Part shown: one piece after another, positions 53,392 through 62,975 of the stretch
How the letters are laid out: every line of letters begins with the position of its first letter
How positions within the stretch are numbered: position 1 is the first letter of the stretch
Assembly (NCBI GenBank): GCA_030432695.1
Contig: JAUILN010000009.1
Location: forward strand, 248,001-312,000
Direction of reading: 5' to 3'
Origin: a bacterium
Lineage (GTDB): Bacteria > Planctomycetota > UBA1135 > UBA2386
Length of the DNA stretch: 64,000 nt
Notes under the pieces: generated by a model
The model's database searches: none
What the model was told of the DNA's origin: nothing
The model's input: the letters and a program-made list of their open reading frames with translations, nothing else
Made by a program: the position numbers and the translations under genes

Positions 53392-55737
53392 CTACTTCGC
53401 GGCGAACTCGTCGGCGGAGGGGCTACCGGTACGGAACCACTGGTAGCGGGTGATCAGGCCGGCGGTCGAGTCGTCGATGCGGGTGGTCTTGTGGAACGGC
53501 GTCCGCACGCCCTTGCCCGAATTCCGGTAGTCACGGTATTCCTCGCGGAGGAACACCGTGCCGATCCCGCGGTGTTCGCGGGCTGTGACCATGCGCACCA
53601 GGTACGACTCGGTGTCGATGTAGATCCGCAAGCCCTGCCGCGGGTCGTCGACGCGCTCCAGCACCGCGACCTGGCGATCGCCGTCCCGTCGGGTCGACAC
53701 CATCCGGTAGCGGGCCTGCTGGCGGCTCCAGTCGGCGAGGAGTTGGATCGGATGGCGGCTCACGGCGTCGAGGGTGGTCAAGACCTCGTCCGGAGTCAGC
53801 TCGATGGTCCGCGCGCCCGAGGTCTCGGTCCCGGACCGGCCGGCGATCCGCGTGACGATGTTCGTGTTCAGGATGCGACGGTCGACGAGTAGGCGACCTC
53901 CCGTGGTGGAGCCGACCTCGGGCGCGGCGTAGCCGGTGCGCTCGATCATCTCCGGTCCGCGGCCGCTGCGGGTCACCGCAAGACTCTGGTAGCCATCGAT
54001 CAGCGAGATGCGCTCGAGTCCGCCGGCCGCCGCGGTCGCGAATCCGAGGATCTGCAGCGCCGCTGCTTCCTGGGCCTCGGTGTCGGCCGACACGGTGTTG
54101 GCGCGCAGCGACGGCACGAAGGCATCAGGGACGTCGGCGAAGGTGTCGCTCGGGGCTCGCGCGCCCTGTGAGCCGCCGGCCACGACCAGCAGCGGTCGCG
54201 AGTCGGCGAGGAGTTCGACCTGTGCAGCGACCACGTCCGCGTCGGGCTTCTCGAGGCGGCTCAGCAGTTGTCCCCAGGCATTGGGTGGCGGTTCCTGCCG
54301 CATCGGGCCGTCTTGTCCCCAGAGGTAGCTCGGCGCGAGTCCGGCGAGCGCGAGGTGGGTCGATGCCTTCAGCCAGCCGTCGGGGGAGGCGAGGATCGAG
54401 AGCGCGCGCAGGTGCGCACGCCGCGCTGCGGCCTGCAGTTCGCGGTCGCCAGGTGGTCGACGCGTCAATGCCTGCCATGCATCCTGGGCCGCGTCGTGAA
54501 GCTTGCGGACCTGGCTTCCGGGAACCGCGAAGCGCATCTCGAGGCGGAAGCCGAGTCCTTCGTCGACGAGTCGCGGATCGAGCGCGAACTCCTTGCCGAA
54601 CGACTTCTCCAGGGCGATGCCGAGGTGGCCGCCGATGCCGCCGCCGGAGAAGAGTTCGTTCAGACAGAGCCGAGCCGCGGTCTCCTCGGGTCCGGCCGGG
54701 GGCAGGTCGAGCACCAGCGCGGCGTGTGGCGGCTGCTCGCCGGCGGCCCAGAACGTCCCGCTGGCGGCGGGCAACGCCGGAATCGCGTCGGGGAAGCGGC
54801 TCGGATCGGCGGCGGTCCAGTCCTTCGAGATCTCGTGCAGCGTGCGCAGCAGGGCGTCGCCGCGCGCTCGCGGTACCCAGGCCGTGAGCACCGCTCCGTT
54901 GCTCCGGTAGTTCGTGCTGTGGAAGTTGGCGACCTGGGCGAGGGTCGCGTCTTCGGCAAGCTCGAGCCAGCGTGACACGCCGTCGAGTTCGAAGCTCCTG
55001 ACACGCTCCACCAGCGTGCCGAGGGGATCGTCCGCCAGTCGGCCGGTCATGCTGCGCACGATGCTCTCGCGGGTCGCCTCGATCCGGCTCGGCGACGAAG
55101 GCACCAGCGCGACCGCCTCGATCAGTCGGTGCAGGCTGGGGCGCCAAGAGCGGCGCGGTACCTCGATACGGAATCGGGTGGTCCGCGGATCGACCTCGAC
55201 GCGCAGGGTTCCGCCGGCGCGTTCGACGAGATCGCGAAGCGAGGCTCGGCCCTCTGCTCCGAGCGGCGCCTCGGCGACCAGATGGGCGCAGATCTCTGCC
55301 AGGCCGAGTCGGGACGCTGCGAGTCCGCGGTGTCGCAGCGTGAGCTGCAGCGACGCCAGGGGCAGATCCTGCACGTCGTCGGAAGCCACTGCCCGCAGTC
55401 CGCCGGGCAGGAGGCCGAGTACGGGCATCGGCGGCAGACCCGACGAGTTCGAGACGGCCGGGAGGGGGCCGGTCTCGAACGCCTCGGTCGGAGTCTGGTT
55501 GGCGGCGTCCGGGCGAGACGAGTCGGGTGGGCCGTCGCGTCCGGTGTCGAGTCGCGGACCGATCGTGTCGACCCGTCGGGCGTACGGTTCGATCCAGCAG
55601 CCTGCCGCGGTCGCCAGTACGAGCGACAGAAGCACTGCTCCTGTGCGCCGGCGCCCAGCCCACCGGACCCGCCACGGGTGGGCGGCCGGTTGCCTGGAGG
55701 TCGGTGAGGCCGGGAGGTTCGGTGGTTCGGAGCTCAT
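53392..55737 (-). CDS. M16-like (insulinase-fold) lipoprotein lacking the zinc motif
   Basis: A 781-residue protein. The ATG at 55737 overlaps the upstream stop (ATGA) and gives a lipobox (LSLVLATAAGC, Cys47). Residues about 100-520 look like two insulinase-fold domains (LRHRGLAASRLGLAEICAHL, RLCLNELFSGGGIGGHLGIALE) but no H-x-x-E-H is present. The last 190 residues resemble a LolA-like domain (ARYRMVSTRRDGDRQVAVLERVD..., GVRTPFHKTTRIDD). It is probably periplasmic and non-catalytic, working with the M16-like protein encoded just upstream. Confidence 0.7.
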   Translation of the reverse strand: MSSEPPNLPASPTSRQPAAHPWRVRWAGRRRTGAVLLSLVLATAAGCWIEPYARRVDTIGPRLDTGRDGPPDSSRPDAANQTPTEAFETGPLPAVSNSSGLPPMPVLGLLPGGLRAVASDDVQDLPLASLQLTLRHRGLAASRLGLAEICAHLVAEAPLGAEGRASLRDLVERAGGTLRVEVDPRTTRFRIEVPRRSWRPSLHRLIEAVALVPSSPSRIEATRESIVRSMTGRLADDPLGTLVERVRSFELDGVSRWLELAEDATLAQVANFHSTNYRSNGAVLTAWVPRARGDALLRTLHEISKDWTAADPSRFPDAIPALPAASGTFWAAGEQPPHAALVLDLPPAGPEETAARLCLNELFSGGGIGGHLGIALEKSFGKEFALDPRLVDEGLGFRLEMRFAVPGSQVRKLHDAAQDAWQALTRRPPGDRELQAAARRAHLRALSILASPDGWLKASTHLALAGLAPSYLWGQDGPMRQEPPPNAWGQLLSRLEKPDADVVAAQVELLADSRPLLVVAGGSQGARAPSDTFADVPDAFVPSLRANTVSADTEAQEAAALQILGFATAAAGGLERISLIDGYQSLAVTRSGRGPEMIERTGYAAPEVGSTTGGRLLVDRRILNTNIVTRIAGRSGTETSGARTIELTPDEVLTTLDAVSRHPIQLLADWSRQQARYRMVSTRRDGDRQVAVLERVDDPRQGLRIYIDTESYLVRMVTAREHRGIGTVFLREEYRDYRNSGKGVRTPFHKTTRIDDSTAGLITRYQWFRTGSPSADEFAAK

Positions 55738-57320
55738 CACCGCTGGATCTGGACGGTCGTGCGGGCGGCATCGCGCCACAATGCCTGAGCGAGTGCGGTG
55801 ATCCGCTGAGGATCGGGCATCGTGCGCGGGTCGATCAGGTTCAAGGGATTCTCGCCCAGGAGGCCGACCGCCAGCGCCATGTCGAACGCGAGTTCACGGT
55901 CGTCGGCGAGGCGGCGGCTGCGGGCTGCGGTCTCGGCGGCGAAGGCCCGCTGGAGATCGCGGTCGTCGGGCCCGTCCTTCACCGCCTCCGCAAGGATCTC
56001 GCGGATGCTTCCGAACAACGCGCCGCTCGGATCGGTCGGCGAAGTCGACAGCACCTCGAGCAGCAGCAATCCGTCGGGAACGTCGGGCGGGAACGGGTAG
56101 AGGAACGACGTTTCCGGCTCGTTGAAGCCGCGCCGACGCAGTTCGCGGGCCAGCAACGAGTCGCTGCCGTCGGCCAGCCACCGGGCCACGAGTCGGATCT
56201 CGAACGGCTCGACGACGGCTCCGGGGTTCAGCGCGAGATCCGGGTGCAGCGCGATCGCCAGGGCCTCGGGACCGTCGGTCGGGATCCGGGAGTTGCGCGA
56301 CATCCCCTGGGCCGAGCCCTCACGCGGTCGGCTCAGCGCGGCGGGCAGCTCCGTCCGGGCGAACGCCGCCTGCAGCAGGGGGACGACCTCATCGGGATCG
56401 AAGCCGCCAGCCAGGACGTGGAGTGAGTTGCTGGGGTGGGCGATGCGCTGCCAGGTCGACCACGCGGTCGAGTAGTCGAAGGCGCCGGGCTGCTCGGTCG
56501 GCACCCTGGCCTCGGCACTGCCCAGGTAGGCGAGACCTACCGCGTCGCGGCGTAGCAGCGCGGTGCGTTCGCGTTCGGCGGCGCGGAGCTCAGCGTGCAC
56601 GGCCGGATACTCGTCGTAGACGGTGCGAAGCGTCGCATTCTCGCGGCGGTCGACCAGCAGCGATGCGACCGTCGGCAGGGCATCGGGGCGGGTGGTGAGG
56701 CCGAGCACGGCGGCGTGCGAGGTCTCCCGGAGTTCGATGCGCACTGCTGGCGCGTTGGCGAGGCGCCGTTGCCAGGCCAGTGGATCGGAGAGGTCGCGTG
56801 CCACTTCGATCGCGTCGAGGCGCGCCATGCGCTGGCCGGCGAGCAGCTCTGCCGTCTCGTCTTCGTCACGAGCGGCGCCGATGAGCAGAGCCTGGATCTC
56901 CCGGTCGAGTCGACCCCGCTCCTGCAGGGCGCGCAGCTCGCTGGTCCAGTCATGGGTGCCGCGGGTGCGTGTTCCTGCCAACGAGGCCCGGGTCACCGCG
57001 CGTGCCAGGCCCTCCAGGCCCGGTGGATCGAACGACGGACCGGTGGGGGTCAGCACCATCCAGTGCAGGACCGGGACCGGGTCCTCGGCGATGTCTGGTA
57101 CCAGCACGAAACGGCTGCCGTCGGGAGTCGTCAGCGACACCACCTGGCGGGCGGTCGGTTGTTCCCCGTCGCTCTCGCCATCCTGCGCGTTGCTCGCGCC
57201 AGTGGTGGCCAGAAGCGCCACCAGGGCACTCGCGGCCAGGGCCGACACGACCGCACGAGAGCGGGCCGCCGTTCGGGGGCGGAGAGGGGCCGGTGGGACC
57301 GGACTGCTCGGCGAGATCAT
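55737..57320 (-). CDS. M16-like (insulinase-fold) secreted protein, apparently non-catalytic
   Basis: A 527-residue protein. The N-terminus has a basic stretch and signal (RAVVSALAASALVALLATTG). The body follows the M16 plan: HWMVLTPTGPSFDPPGLEGLARAV where the zinc motif should be, AEARVPTEQPGAFDYSTAWS, NSLHVLAGGFDPDEVVPLLQ, and LARELRRRGFNEPETSFLYPF. H-x-x-E-H is replaced, so no peptidase activity is expected. I preferred the ATG at 57320 to one 20 codons upstream. It is coupled by ATGA to the second M16-like gene. Confidence 0.7.
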   Translation of the reverse strand: MISPSSPVPPAPLRPRTAARSRAVVSALAASALVALLATTGASNAQDGESDGEQPTARQVVSLTTPDGSRFVLVPDIAEDPVPVLHWMVLTPTGPSFDPPGLEGLARAVTRASLAGTRTRGTHDWTSELRALQERGRLDREIQALLIGAARDEDETAELLAGQRMARLDAIEVARDLSDPLAWQRRLANAPAVRIELRETSHAAVLGLTTRPDALPTVASLLVDRRENATLRTVYDEYPAVHAELRAAERERTALLRRDAVGLAYLGSAEARVPTEQPGAFDYSTAWSTWQRIAHPSNSLHVLAGGFDPDEVVPLLQAAFARTELPAALSRPREGSAQGMSRNSRIPTDGPEALAIALHPDLALNPGAVVEPFEIRLVARWLADGSDSLLARELRRRGFNEPETSFLYPFPPDVPDGLLLLEVLSTSPTDPSGALFGSIREILAEAVKDGPDDRDLQRAFAAETAARSRRLADDRELAFDMALAVGLLGENPLNLIDPRTMPDPQRITALAQALWRDAARTTVQIQR

Positions 57321-57465
57321 GATGCGGTCGAAGTCATCGTGCTGGCGACACGGGGCGTCGCTGCACGGAGCGCGCGACACGTTCGGATCGCTCGGTCGGA
57401 GCGCCCCGGCTGCAGGGCGCTGAAGGGCGACGGGGGCGCTGGCACGCGGAACAAGTAGACGGTCC

Positions 57466-58362
57466 TCAGGACGAAGTGCTCGGCGACTCTTCGGAGAAAG
57501 ACGCGTCGCCGCTCGGTCTCTCCCTGGGAGTGCAGACCCCGCGTTCGCTCGCGCGCACGAAATCGATGACCTCCTGGGCCACCGGATGGTCCTTGGCGAA
57601 CTGCTCGGCCGCGGCGAGCCGGTCGCGGAGCAGGCCGGTGCGCCAGAAGACCAACCGGTAGACCCGCTTGATCGCCGAGGTCTCGGCGTCGGCGAACCCG
57701 GAGCGCTTGAGTCCGATCAGGTTGACTCCGACCAATCGTGCGCGGTCGCCCTGCACCAGCGAGAACGGCGGGGCGTCGTGCGACAGCATCGAGCCGGCGC
57801 CGATCATCGTGTTGCGGCCGACCCGGGCGAACTGGTGGATGCCGACCATGGCGCCGAACACGACGTTGTCGGCGACGTCGGTGTGGCCGGCGGTCATCGC
57901 GCCATTGGTGAACACCACGCGGCTGCCGATCCGACAATCGTGGCCGATGTGTGCGCCGGCCAACAGCATGTTGCCGTCGCCGATCCGCGTCACACCGCCG
58001 CCGTGCGGGGTGCCGCCATGGATCGTGACGCACTCGCGGATCATGTTGTCGGCGCCGATCTCGAGACGGCCGAGCCAGTCTCCGTCGGCCGACATCCAGC
58101 CGTCGCGGATCATCGTGGCCGGGTCCTGGCCGAGTTTCTTGTCCTGCGGGCGCGCGCCGAGCGATGCGAACGGGAAGACCTCGCAACGGGGGCCGAGCCG
58201 GGTGCGTCCCTCGACCACGACGTGGGCGTGCAGCACCGTGCCGGCACCGAGTTCCACGTGGGGTCCGACGACGCAGCCGGGGCCGATCGCGACGCCTTCG
58301 GCTAGCTTCGCGCCGTCGGCGACGAGGGCTGTCGGATGGATGCCGGTGCGGATGGGCTGCAC
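57466..58362 (-). CDS. lpxA: UDP-N-acetylglucosamine O-acyltransferase
   Basis: A 298-residue left-handed beta-helix acyltransferase, first step of lipid A synthesis. Hexapeptide repeats run from residue 8 (IHPTALVADGAKL) to about 190. GARPQDKK, RECVTIHGGT, the catalytic His141 in AHIGHDCRIG and GVNLIGLKRSGF with a helical C-terminal domain identify LpxA rather than LpxD. An extra loop of about 15-17 residues (PATMIRDGWMSADGDWLG, 81-98) sits between the PQD and REC motifs, and the usual IHRGT is IHGGT. It is divergent from the Enzyme I-like gene. Confidence 0.9.
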   Translation of the reverse strand: MQPIRTGIHPTALVADGAKLAEGVAIGPGCVVGPHVELGAGTVLHAHVVVEGRTRLGPRCEVFPFASLGARPQDKKLGQDPATMIRDGWMSADGDWLGRLEIGADNMIRECVTIHGGTPHGGGVTRIGDGNMLLAGAHIGHDCRIGSRVVFTNGAMTAGHTDVADNVVFGAMVGIHQFARVGRNTMIGAGSMLSHDAPPFSLVQGDRARLVGVNLIGLKRSGFADAETSAIKRVYRLVFWRTGLLRDRLAAAEQFAKDHPVAQEVIDFVRASERGVCTPRERPSGDASFSEESPSTSS

Positions 58363-58715
58363 GGAATGGACCGAGTCTGCGTGGATCGGGGCCGGGCCGG
58401 CCGCGGCGGCAAGGGTCGCGGCGGCCGTTCTGGGGTGCGCGGGCTCGCGGCCGCTGCCGTCCGCCCGACCAGCTCATTCTGCGAACCCGGTCCGAAGTCG
58501 GCAACGGTCATCCGTTCTCCGCCGGAGTTGGAAAGTGGTGGGGGATGGAGACTTGCTCTCGGCACCGGGTCGCGGGTGGAATGCGGGGCAGCTGCCTCCC
58601 GACCTTTCACGCCGGTGCCTTCACCGGGAGCCCGGAGCCTCGTCCCCGCGAACGCCGAGGGGAGACTTCCTGCGGGAGGGCAGTTCTCCTCGAGTGATCA
58701 GGACCGTGGCCGACC
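58363..58715. other. Divergent intergenic region (353 bases) between lpxA and the Enzyme I-like gene
   Basis: No convincing gene. It holds a long-range pair GGCACCGG...CCGGTGCC (about 58560-58617) that could form an imperfect stem, and presumably both promoters. I could not match it to a known riboswitch. Confidence 0.4.
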
Positions 58716-60503
58716 ATGACCGTATTGAAGGGTGAGTGCGTCGCGCCGGGCGTCGCGCTCGGCACGATCCGACTGCTCGGTTTCGACGACGAGGCCGGAT
58801 TCCCGACCAGGATTCCCGCCGACCAGGTCGACGAGGAGTTGAACCTGCTGCGCCGCGGCGTCGAACAGAGTCGCGGCCAGCTCGAGGACCTGCGGGCCCG
58901 GCACGAGGACTCGCTGGGCCAGAGCGAGCTGCGGATCTTCGACGTCCATCTGGCGCTGCTCGACGATCCGATGTTCGTCGCGGCGATCGAGAAGATGGTC
59001 GTCGACGAGCGCTACTCGGTGCGCGCGGCGATCCGCAAGGTCGCCGCCGACTACGACCGGATCTTCGAGCTGGTGGAGGACGACTACCTGCGCGAGCGCG
59101 CCAGCGACTTCCGCGACGTCGCCGAGCGCGTGCAGCGCAACATCACCGATGCGCAACGGATGCTCGGCGGCGCGCCGACCGCCACGCTGCACCCCGAGCC
59201 GGAGGGGCACTACGTCCTCGGGGCGCGGCGCCTGAGGGTCAACGACCTGTTCAAACTCGACAACGAGCGGGTCGACGGCATCGTGACCGAGGAAGGTGGC
59301 ATCAGCTCGCACGCCGGCATCCTGGCGCGCTCGATGGGGATCCCGACCATCACCGGGATCCGCGACCTCGCGTCGAAGGTGGAGGACGGCGCGTTCGTGG
59401 TGGTCGATGCGGGTTCGGGCGAACTCCACGTCCATCCCGATGCGCGGTTGCGCGCCGAGTATGAGACAGCTGCCGCGCGACACCGCGACGTCGCCGGTGC
59501 GGCAGCCGCGGCGACGGGAGTCCCGCACACGACCCGCGACGGCGCGCCGGTCGAGATCCTCGGCGCCTGTGGCAACCTGTCGGAGGTCGAGCTGGCGCGG
59601 ACCTTCGGCATGGACGGCGTCGGCGTCTACCGCACCGAACTGCTATTCCTGGTCGAGGCCCGCAAGCCGACCGAGGACGTGCTGGTCCACCACTACTCGC
59701 AGGTCCTGCAGCAGTCGGCGCTGGGGCCGGCCTGGTTCCGGCTGCTCGACGTCACCTCGCACTCGCAGGTGCCGTGGCTGCACGCCGGCAAGGAGCGCAA
59801 TCCGGCGCTGGGCCAGCGCGGCGTCCGCTCGCTGCTCCTAGAGGCGGAGGGTCTGCGCCTGCAGATCCGGGCGTTGCTGCGGGCCGCCGCCGGTCGCGAT
59901 CGAGCCGGTGTGCTGGTGCCGTTCGTCACCAGCGTGACCGAGCTGCAGCGCGTCCGGGCCGCGGTGCTGGAGGAGCGACAGGCGCTGCGCAAGGCCGGGC
60001 TGCCCTGCGCCGAGGTGCTGGAGTTCGCGCCGATCGTCGAGGTCCCGGCCGCGGCGTTCGTGGGCCGCGCGCTGCTCAACGAGGCCGACATGCTGGTGGT
60101 CTCGGTCGACGATCTGCAGGCGCTGCTGCTGGCCGCCGACCGCGACAACCCAGGCGTGCGCGACTACTACGCGATGTACCACCCGGCGATGTTCGAGCTG
60201 CTGCACCGTCTGGCGCAGGATGCCGCGGAGCTCGAGAAGCCGCTGACCCTGTTCGGCGAGCTGGCCGCGCAGCCGGAGCTGATGCCCTTCTATCTGGGCG
60301 TCGGGATCCGCAGCTTCGCGATCGCGCCGGCGCACGCGGCCGGAGTCCTGGAGCAGGTCCACAAGCTGACCGTCGACGAGTGCCAGCGGACTGCCGAGCA
60401 GCTGCTGCAGGCACCCCGCGCTCTCGACGTGCAGCGGATCCTGCTTACGAGTGCAGATCGTCGAGCCGCGCGGCGTGGTCGTCCGCGTAGTGGGAAGGCC
60501 TGA
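58716..60503 (+). CDS. ptsI: PTS Enzyme I-like protein (PEP-protein phosphotransferase) with altered PEP site
   Basis: A 595-residue protein with full Enzyme I architecture: an N-terminal helical HPr-binding region (35-140), the phosphohistidine motif GGISSHAGILARSMGIPTI (His199) and a PEP-binding TIM barrel from about 270. In the barrel several usual motifs are changed: DIGGDK reads DVTSHS (345-350), GTNDL reads SVDDL (463-467), and the catalytic Cys of C-G-E is Phe (F513). The Mg ligands Glu442 and Asp466 and YRTE (305-308) remain. Phosphotransfer from PEP may be lost or modified. No HPr or EII gene is near. The C-terminus is Arg-rich. Confidence 0.8.
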   Translation: MTVLKGECVAPGVALGTIRLLGFDDEAGFPTRIPADQVDEELNLLRRGVEQSRGQLEDLRARHEDSLGQSELRIFDVHLALLDDPMFVAAIEKMVVDERYSVRAAIRKVAADYDRIFELVEDDYLRERASDFRDVAERVQRNITDAQRMLGGAPTATLHPEPEGHYVLGARRLRVNDLFKLDNERVDGIVTEEGGISSHAGILARSMGIPTITGIRDLASKVEDGAFVVVDAGSGELHVHPDARLRAEYETAAARHRDVAGAAAAATGVPHTTRDGAPVEILGACGNLSEVELARTFGMDGVGVYRTELLFLVEARKPTEDVLVHHYSQVLQQSALGPAWFRLLDVTSHSQVPWLHAGKERNPALGQRGVRSLLLEAEGLRLQIRALLRAAAGRDRAGVLVPFVTSVTELQRVRAAVLEERQALRKAGLPCAEVLEFAPIVEVPAAAFVGRALLNEADMLVVSVDDLQALLLAADRDNPGVRDYYAMYHPAMFELLHRLAQDAAELEKPLTLFGELAAQPELMPFYLGVGIRSFAIAPAHAAGVLEQVHKLTVDECQRTAEQLLQAPRALDVQRILLTSADRRAARRGRPRSGKA

Positions 60504-60547
60504 CCCGACCTTCGGACCGAGTTCCTCCTCGGCCGACTCCCCGGCCC

Positions 60548-61264
60548 ATGACCGGTTCCGCGATCGACCTCTCCTCCGTCCGCGCCTTCACCTTCGACTG
60601 CTACGGCACGCTCGTGGATTGGGAGACCGGCCTCGTCGCGGCGCTGCCCGACGCGCTGGTCGCGGCGGCGTGCGATCGCCGGGCGCTGCTCGCGGCCTAC
60701 GCCGCCTCCGAGGCCCGTCTCGAGGCGATACGGCCCGATGCGGCGTATCCCGAGATCCTCGGTGCGGTGTTCGACGATCTCGCGGTGCGCTTCCTGCCGG
60801 AGCTGGTGGGCGATCGGGAGGCGCGCGACCGGTTCCGCTTCTCGGTCGGCGACTGGCCGGAGTTCGAGGAGACCTCGGCCGCGCTCCGTGAACTCGCGCG
60901 GCACGCGCCGCTGTTCGTGTTGTCGAACGTCGACGAGGCGTCGTTCGCGAAGACCCGCGAGCGGCTCGGCGTCGCGATCGAAGACGTCTGGACCGCCGAG
61001 GCGATCGGCTCCTACAAGCCGGATCCGGCCAACTTCGCCTACGCGAAGGCGCGACTCCGCGAGCGGGGCATCGAGCCCGAACAGGTGTTGCACGTCGCCG
61101 AGAGCCAGTTCCACGACGTGATCCCGGGGCGTGCCGCCGGATTCCGCACGGTCTGGGTCGACCGGGGCGGGAGCGCGAGCGGTGGCGAGCAGGAGGGAGC
61201 CGAGCCAGACCTGCGGGTGGGTTCGCTGCTCGAGCTCGTGGCGAGGATCAGACCAGGTCCGTGA
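60548..61264 (+). CDS. HAD-superfamily hydrolase (haloacid dehalogenase-like, type II)
   Basis: A 238-residue protein. Motif I FTFDCYGTLVDWETG (Asp17 nucleophile), motif II VLSNVD, motif III Lys in AIGSYKPDPANF and motif IV HVAESQFHDVIPGRAAGF fit HAD subfamily IA near (S)-2-haloacid dehalogenases and small-molecule phosphatases. The cap is helical. The substrate is unknown. It follows the Enzyme I-like gene by 44 bases and is read in the same direction as the lipoprotein after it. Confidence 0.88.
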   Translation: MTGSAIDLSSVRAFTFDCYGTLVDWETGLVAALPDALVAAACDRRALLAAYAASEARLEAIRPDAAYPEILGAVFDDLAVRFLPELVGDREARDRFRFSVGDWPEFEETSAALRELARHAPLFVLSNVDEASFAKTRERLGVAIEDVWTAEAIGSYKPDPANFAYAKARLRERGIEPEQVLHVAESQFHDVIPGRAAGFRTVWVDRGGSASGGEQEGAEPDLRVGSLLELVARIRPGP

Positions 61265-61335
61265 TCGGGCCGAGCCGGCCGAGTCTGCCGGGTGATTCCT
61301 CTCCACGTGCCGCCCGGGCCTGCGCTCAGCGCGCC

Positions 61336-62886
61336 ATGGCACGTACCAGACTCTCGGGGGCCTCGGCCCTGTTCCTCCCCGTGTTCCTCGGACTCGCCGC
61401 ATGTGGAGGCGGCGGAGGCGGTGGCAGCACGCCGAACGGGAGTATCAGCCGGGTGACGCCTGCCGCCGGGACCTCGGTCGCGGCCCTGGCCGCCTTCCGG
61501 GTGGTCTTCGCAGTCGACGTCGACCCGGCGAGCGTCGACGAGCGGTCGTTCCTGGTCGAGGTCGAATCCAGCGGTGCCGGGGTGGACGTCACGGTGAGCT
61601 ACGACGCCGGCTCGCGGACCGCGACTGCCAGTCCCCTCACCGAGTTGGTGGCGGGCGCCTACCGCGCCCGGATCACCGATGGGATCGCCCTCGCAGACGG
61701 TGGTTCGATCGAGCCGTTCGCCTGGGTCTGCACCCTCGCGCCCGGCGGCGGCGGTGGGGCGCGAAGCGCGCTGAGCGGGACCCTGCCGACCGGCTCGAGT
61801 CGGGTCCCTCTGCTCTGGGACGTCGCGGTCGCCGACTCCGGCGAGGCGGTGGTCGCCTGGAACGACGGCACCTGGCTGATGACCAATCGCTTCGACCCGT
61901 CGAGCGGATCGTGGTCGCAGCCGCGGCGGATGACCAGCGACCCGATCGTCGTCGAGGGTCCGGCCGATCTCGCGGTCGCGCCGAACGGTCGCATGGTCCT
62001 GGTCTACGTCGACAATCCGTTGTTCGGGGCCGCGAGCCACGTGATGCAGAGCACTCGCGAGCCCGGTGGCGAGTTCGGCGCGCCGGTGCGGGTGGCGGAG
62101 AATGTCGCTGCCGATGGGGTGCGGGTCGCACTCAACGAGGCCGGACGAATCGTGGTGGTCTGGCGGACCGAGAACGATGAGACCTTCGCCAAGGTTGACG
62201 GCGGTCCGGCGCGCGAGCTGCGCAATGGCGATTCGGGGGGCTTCGATGACGAGGCTCGCCTGGCGGTGGCGGAGACCGGTCTGGCCTTCCTGCTCGACCC
62301 GTTCCAGAGCTTCCGGCTCGGTACTGGCGGTGATTCGTGGGAACCCGAGTTCGAGGAGGTGGTGGCGCTGTCCCCCGGCGGCACCGCGCTGGCTGCGACC
62401 CTCAGCGGTGGCGTGTTGCGCTTCAAGACCTTCGCGGAAACCAGCGGTTGGTCGGCGACCGCGACCGTGGCTCTCGGCGAGCCACGCGGCGCCGAGTTGG
62501 CGGCGGTGATCGGCGACGACGGCGACCTGGCGCTTGCCTGGCGCGGCTTCGATGCGCAGGGCGTGTCGGTAGCGCGCGCGGTGCGGCGGATCGGTGGTGC
62601 GTGGGGCCCGATCGACGACCTCGGACCGATGGATCGCGGCGACCTGCTGGCGCTGCGCGGAGCTCCCGCGGACTGCGCGGTGGTGTTCTCGGACGGCAAC
62701 CAGGGTGCTGCGGTGTTCGGCTGCCGTGCCGGCTCCGAGGGCTTCCCCGCGGCGACTCGACTGGCCGACGCTGCGGCGCTCTCGCTGAGCAGTGCCGAAG
62801 CGCTGGTGGTCGACGGCGGAGAGGGCGGTCCGGCCTTCGCCATCGTGCGCGCAGGCAGTCGGGAGCTACGATTCCAACGGCTGTGA
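61336..62886 (+). CDS. Lipoprotein with Big_5-like domain and propeller-like repeats
   Basis: A 516-residue protein. ATG 61336 gives a lipoprotein signal (ALFLPVFLGLAAC, Cys23) followed by seven Gly; a GTG at 61261 overlapping the HAD stop is less likely. Residues about 35-130 are a Big_5/SbsA-like Ig domain (ITPAAGTSV-type start, VFAVDVDPASVDERSFLVEV). The rest consists of sheet repeats (WDVAVADSGEAVVAWNDGTW, DLAVAPNGRMVLVYVDN, GDDGDLALAWRGFDAQG) that look like a propeller. It is probably on the outer membrane; function unknown. Confidence 0.7.
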   Translation: MARTRLSGASALFLPVFLGLAACGGGGGGGSTPNGSISRVTPAAGTSVAALAAFRVVFAVDVDPASVDERSFLVEVESSGAGVDVTVSYDAGSRTATASPLTELVAGAYRARITDGIALADGGSIEPFAWVCTLAPGGGGGARSALSGTLPTGSSRVPLLWDVAVADSGEAVVAWNDGTWLMTNRFDPSSGSWSQPRRMTSDPIVVEGPADLAVAPNGRMVLVYVDNPLFGAASHVMQSTREPGGEFGAPVRVAENVAADGVRVALNEAGRIVVVWRTENDETFAKVDGGPARELRNGDSGGFDDEARLAVAETGLAFLLDPFQSFRLGTGGDSWEPEFEEVVALSPGGTALAATLSGGVLRFKTFAETSGWSATATVALGEPRGAELAAVIGDDGDLALAWRGFDAQGVSVARAVRRIGGAWGPIDDLGPMDRGDLLALRGAPADCAVVFSDGNQGAAVFGCRAGSEGFPAATRLADAAALSLSSAEALVVDGGEGGPAFAIVRAGSRELRFQRL

Positions 62887-62975
62887 GCTGAGCCTCGCGA
62901 ATCCTCGCAGGGCGCCCCGCCCCGGTGCAGAAGGTGACTCCGGCGACGGTGAACGCGTCGGCGTGCCGGCCCCGA

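Noticed and set aside
58363..58715. Possible riboswitch upstream of the Enzyme I-like gene
   Set aside because: The GGCACCGG/CCGGTGCC pair is long-range and I could not match conserved boxes of cobalamin, TPP, SAM or glycine riboswitches.
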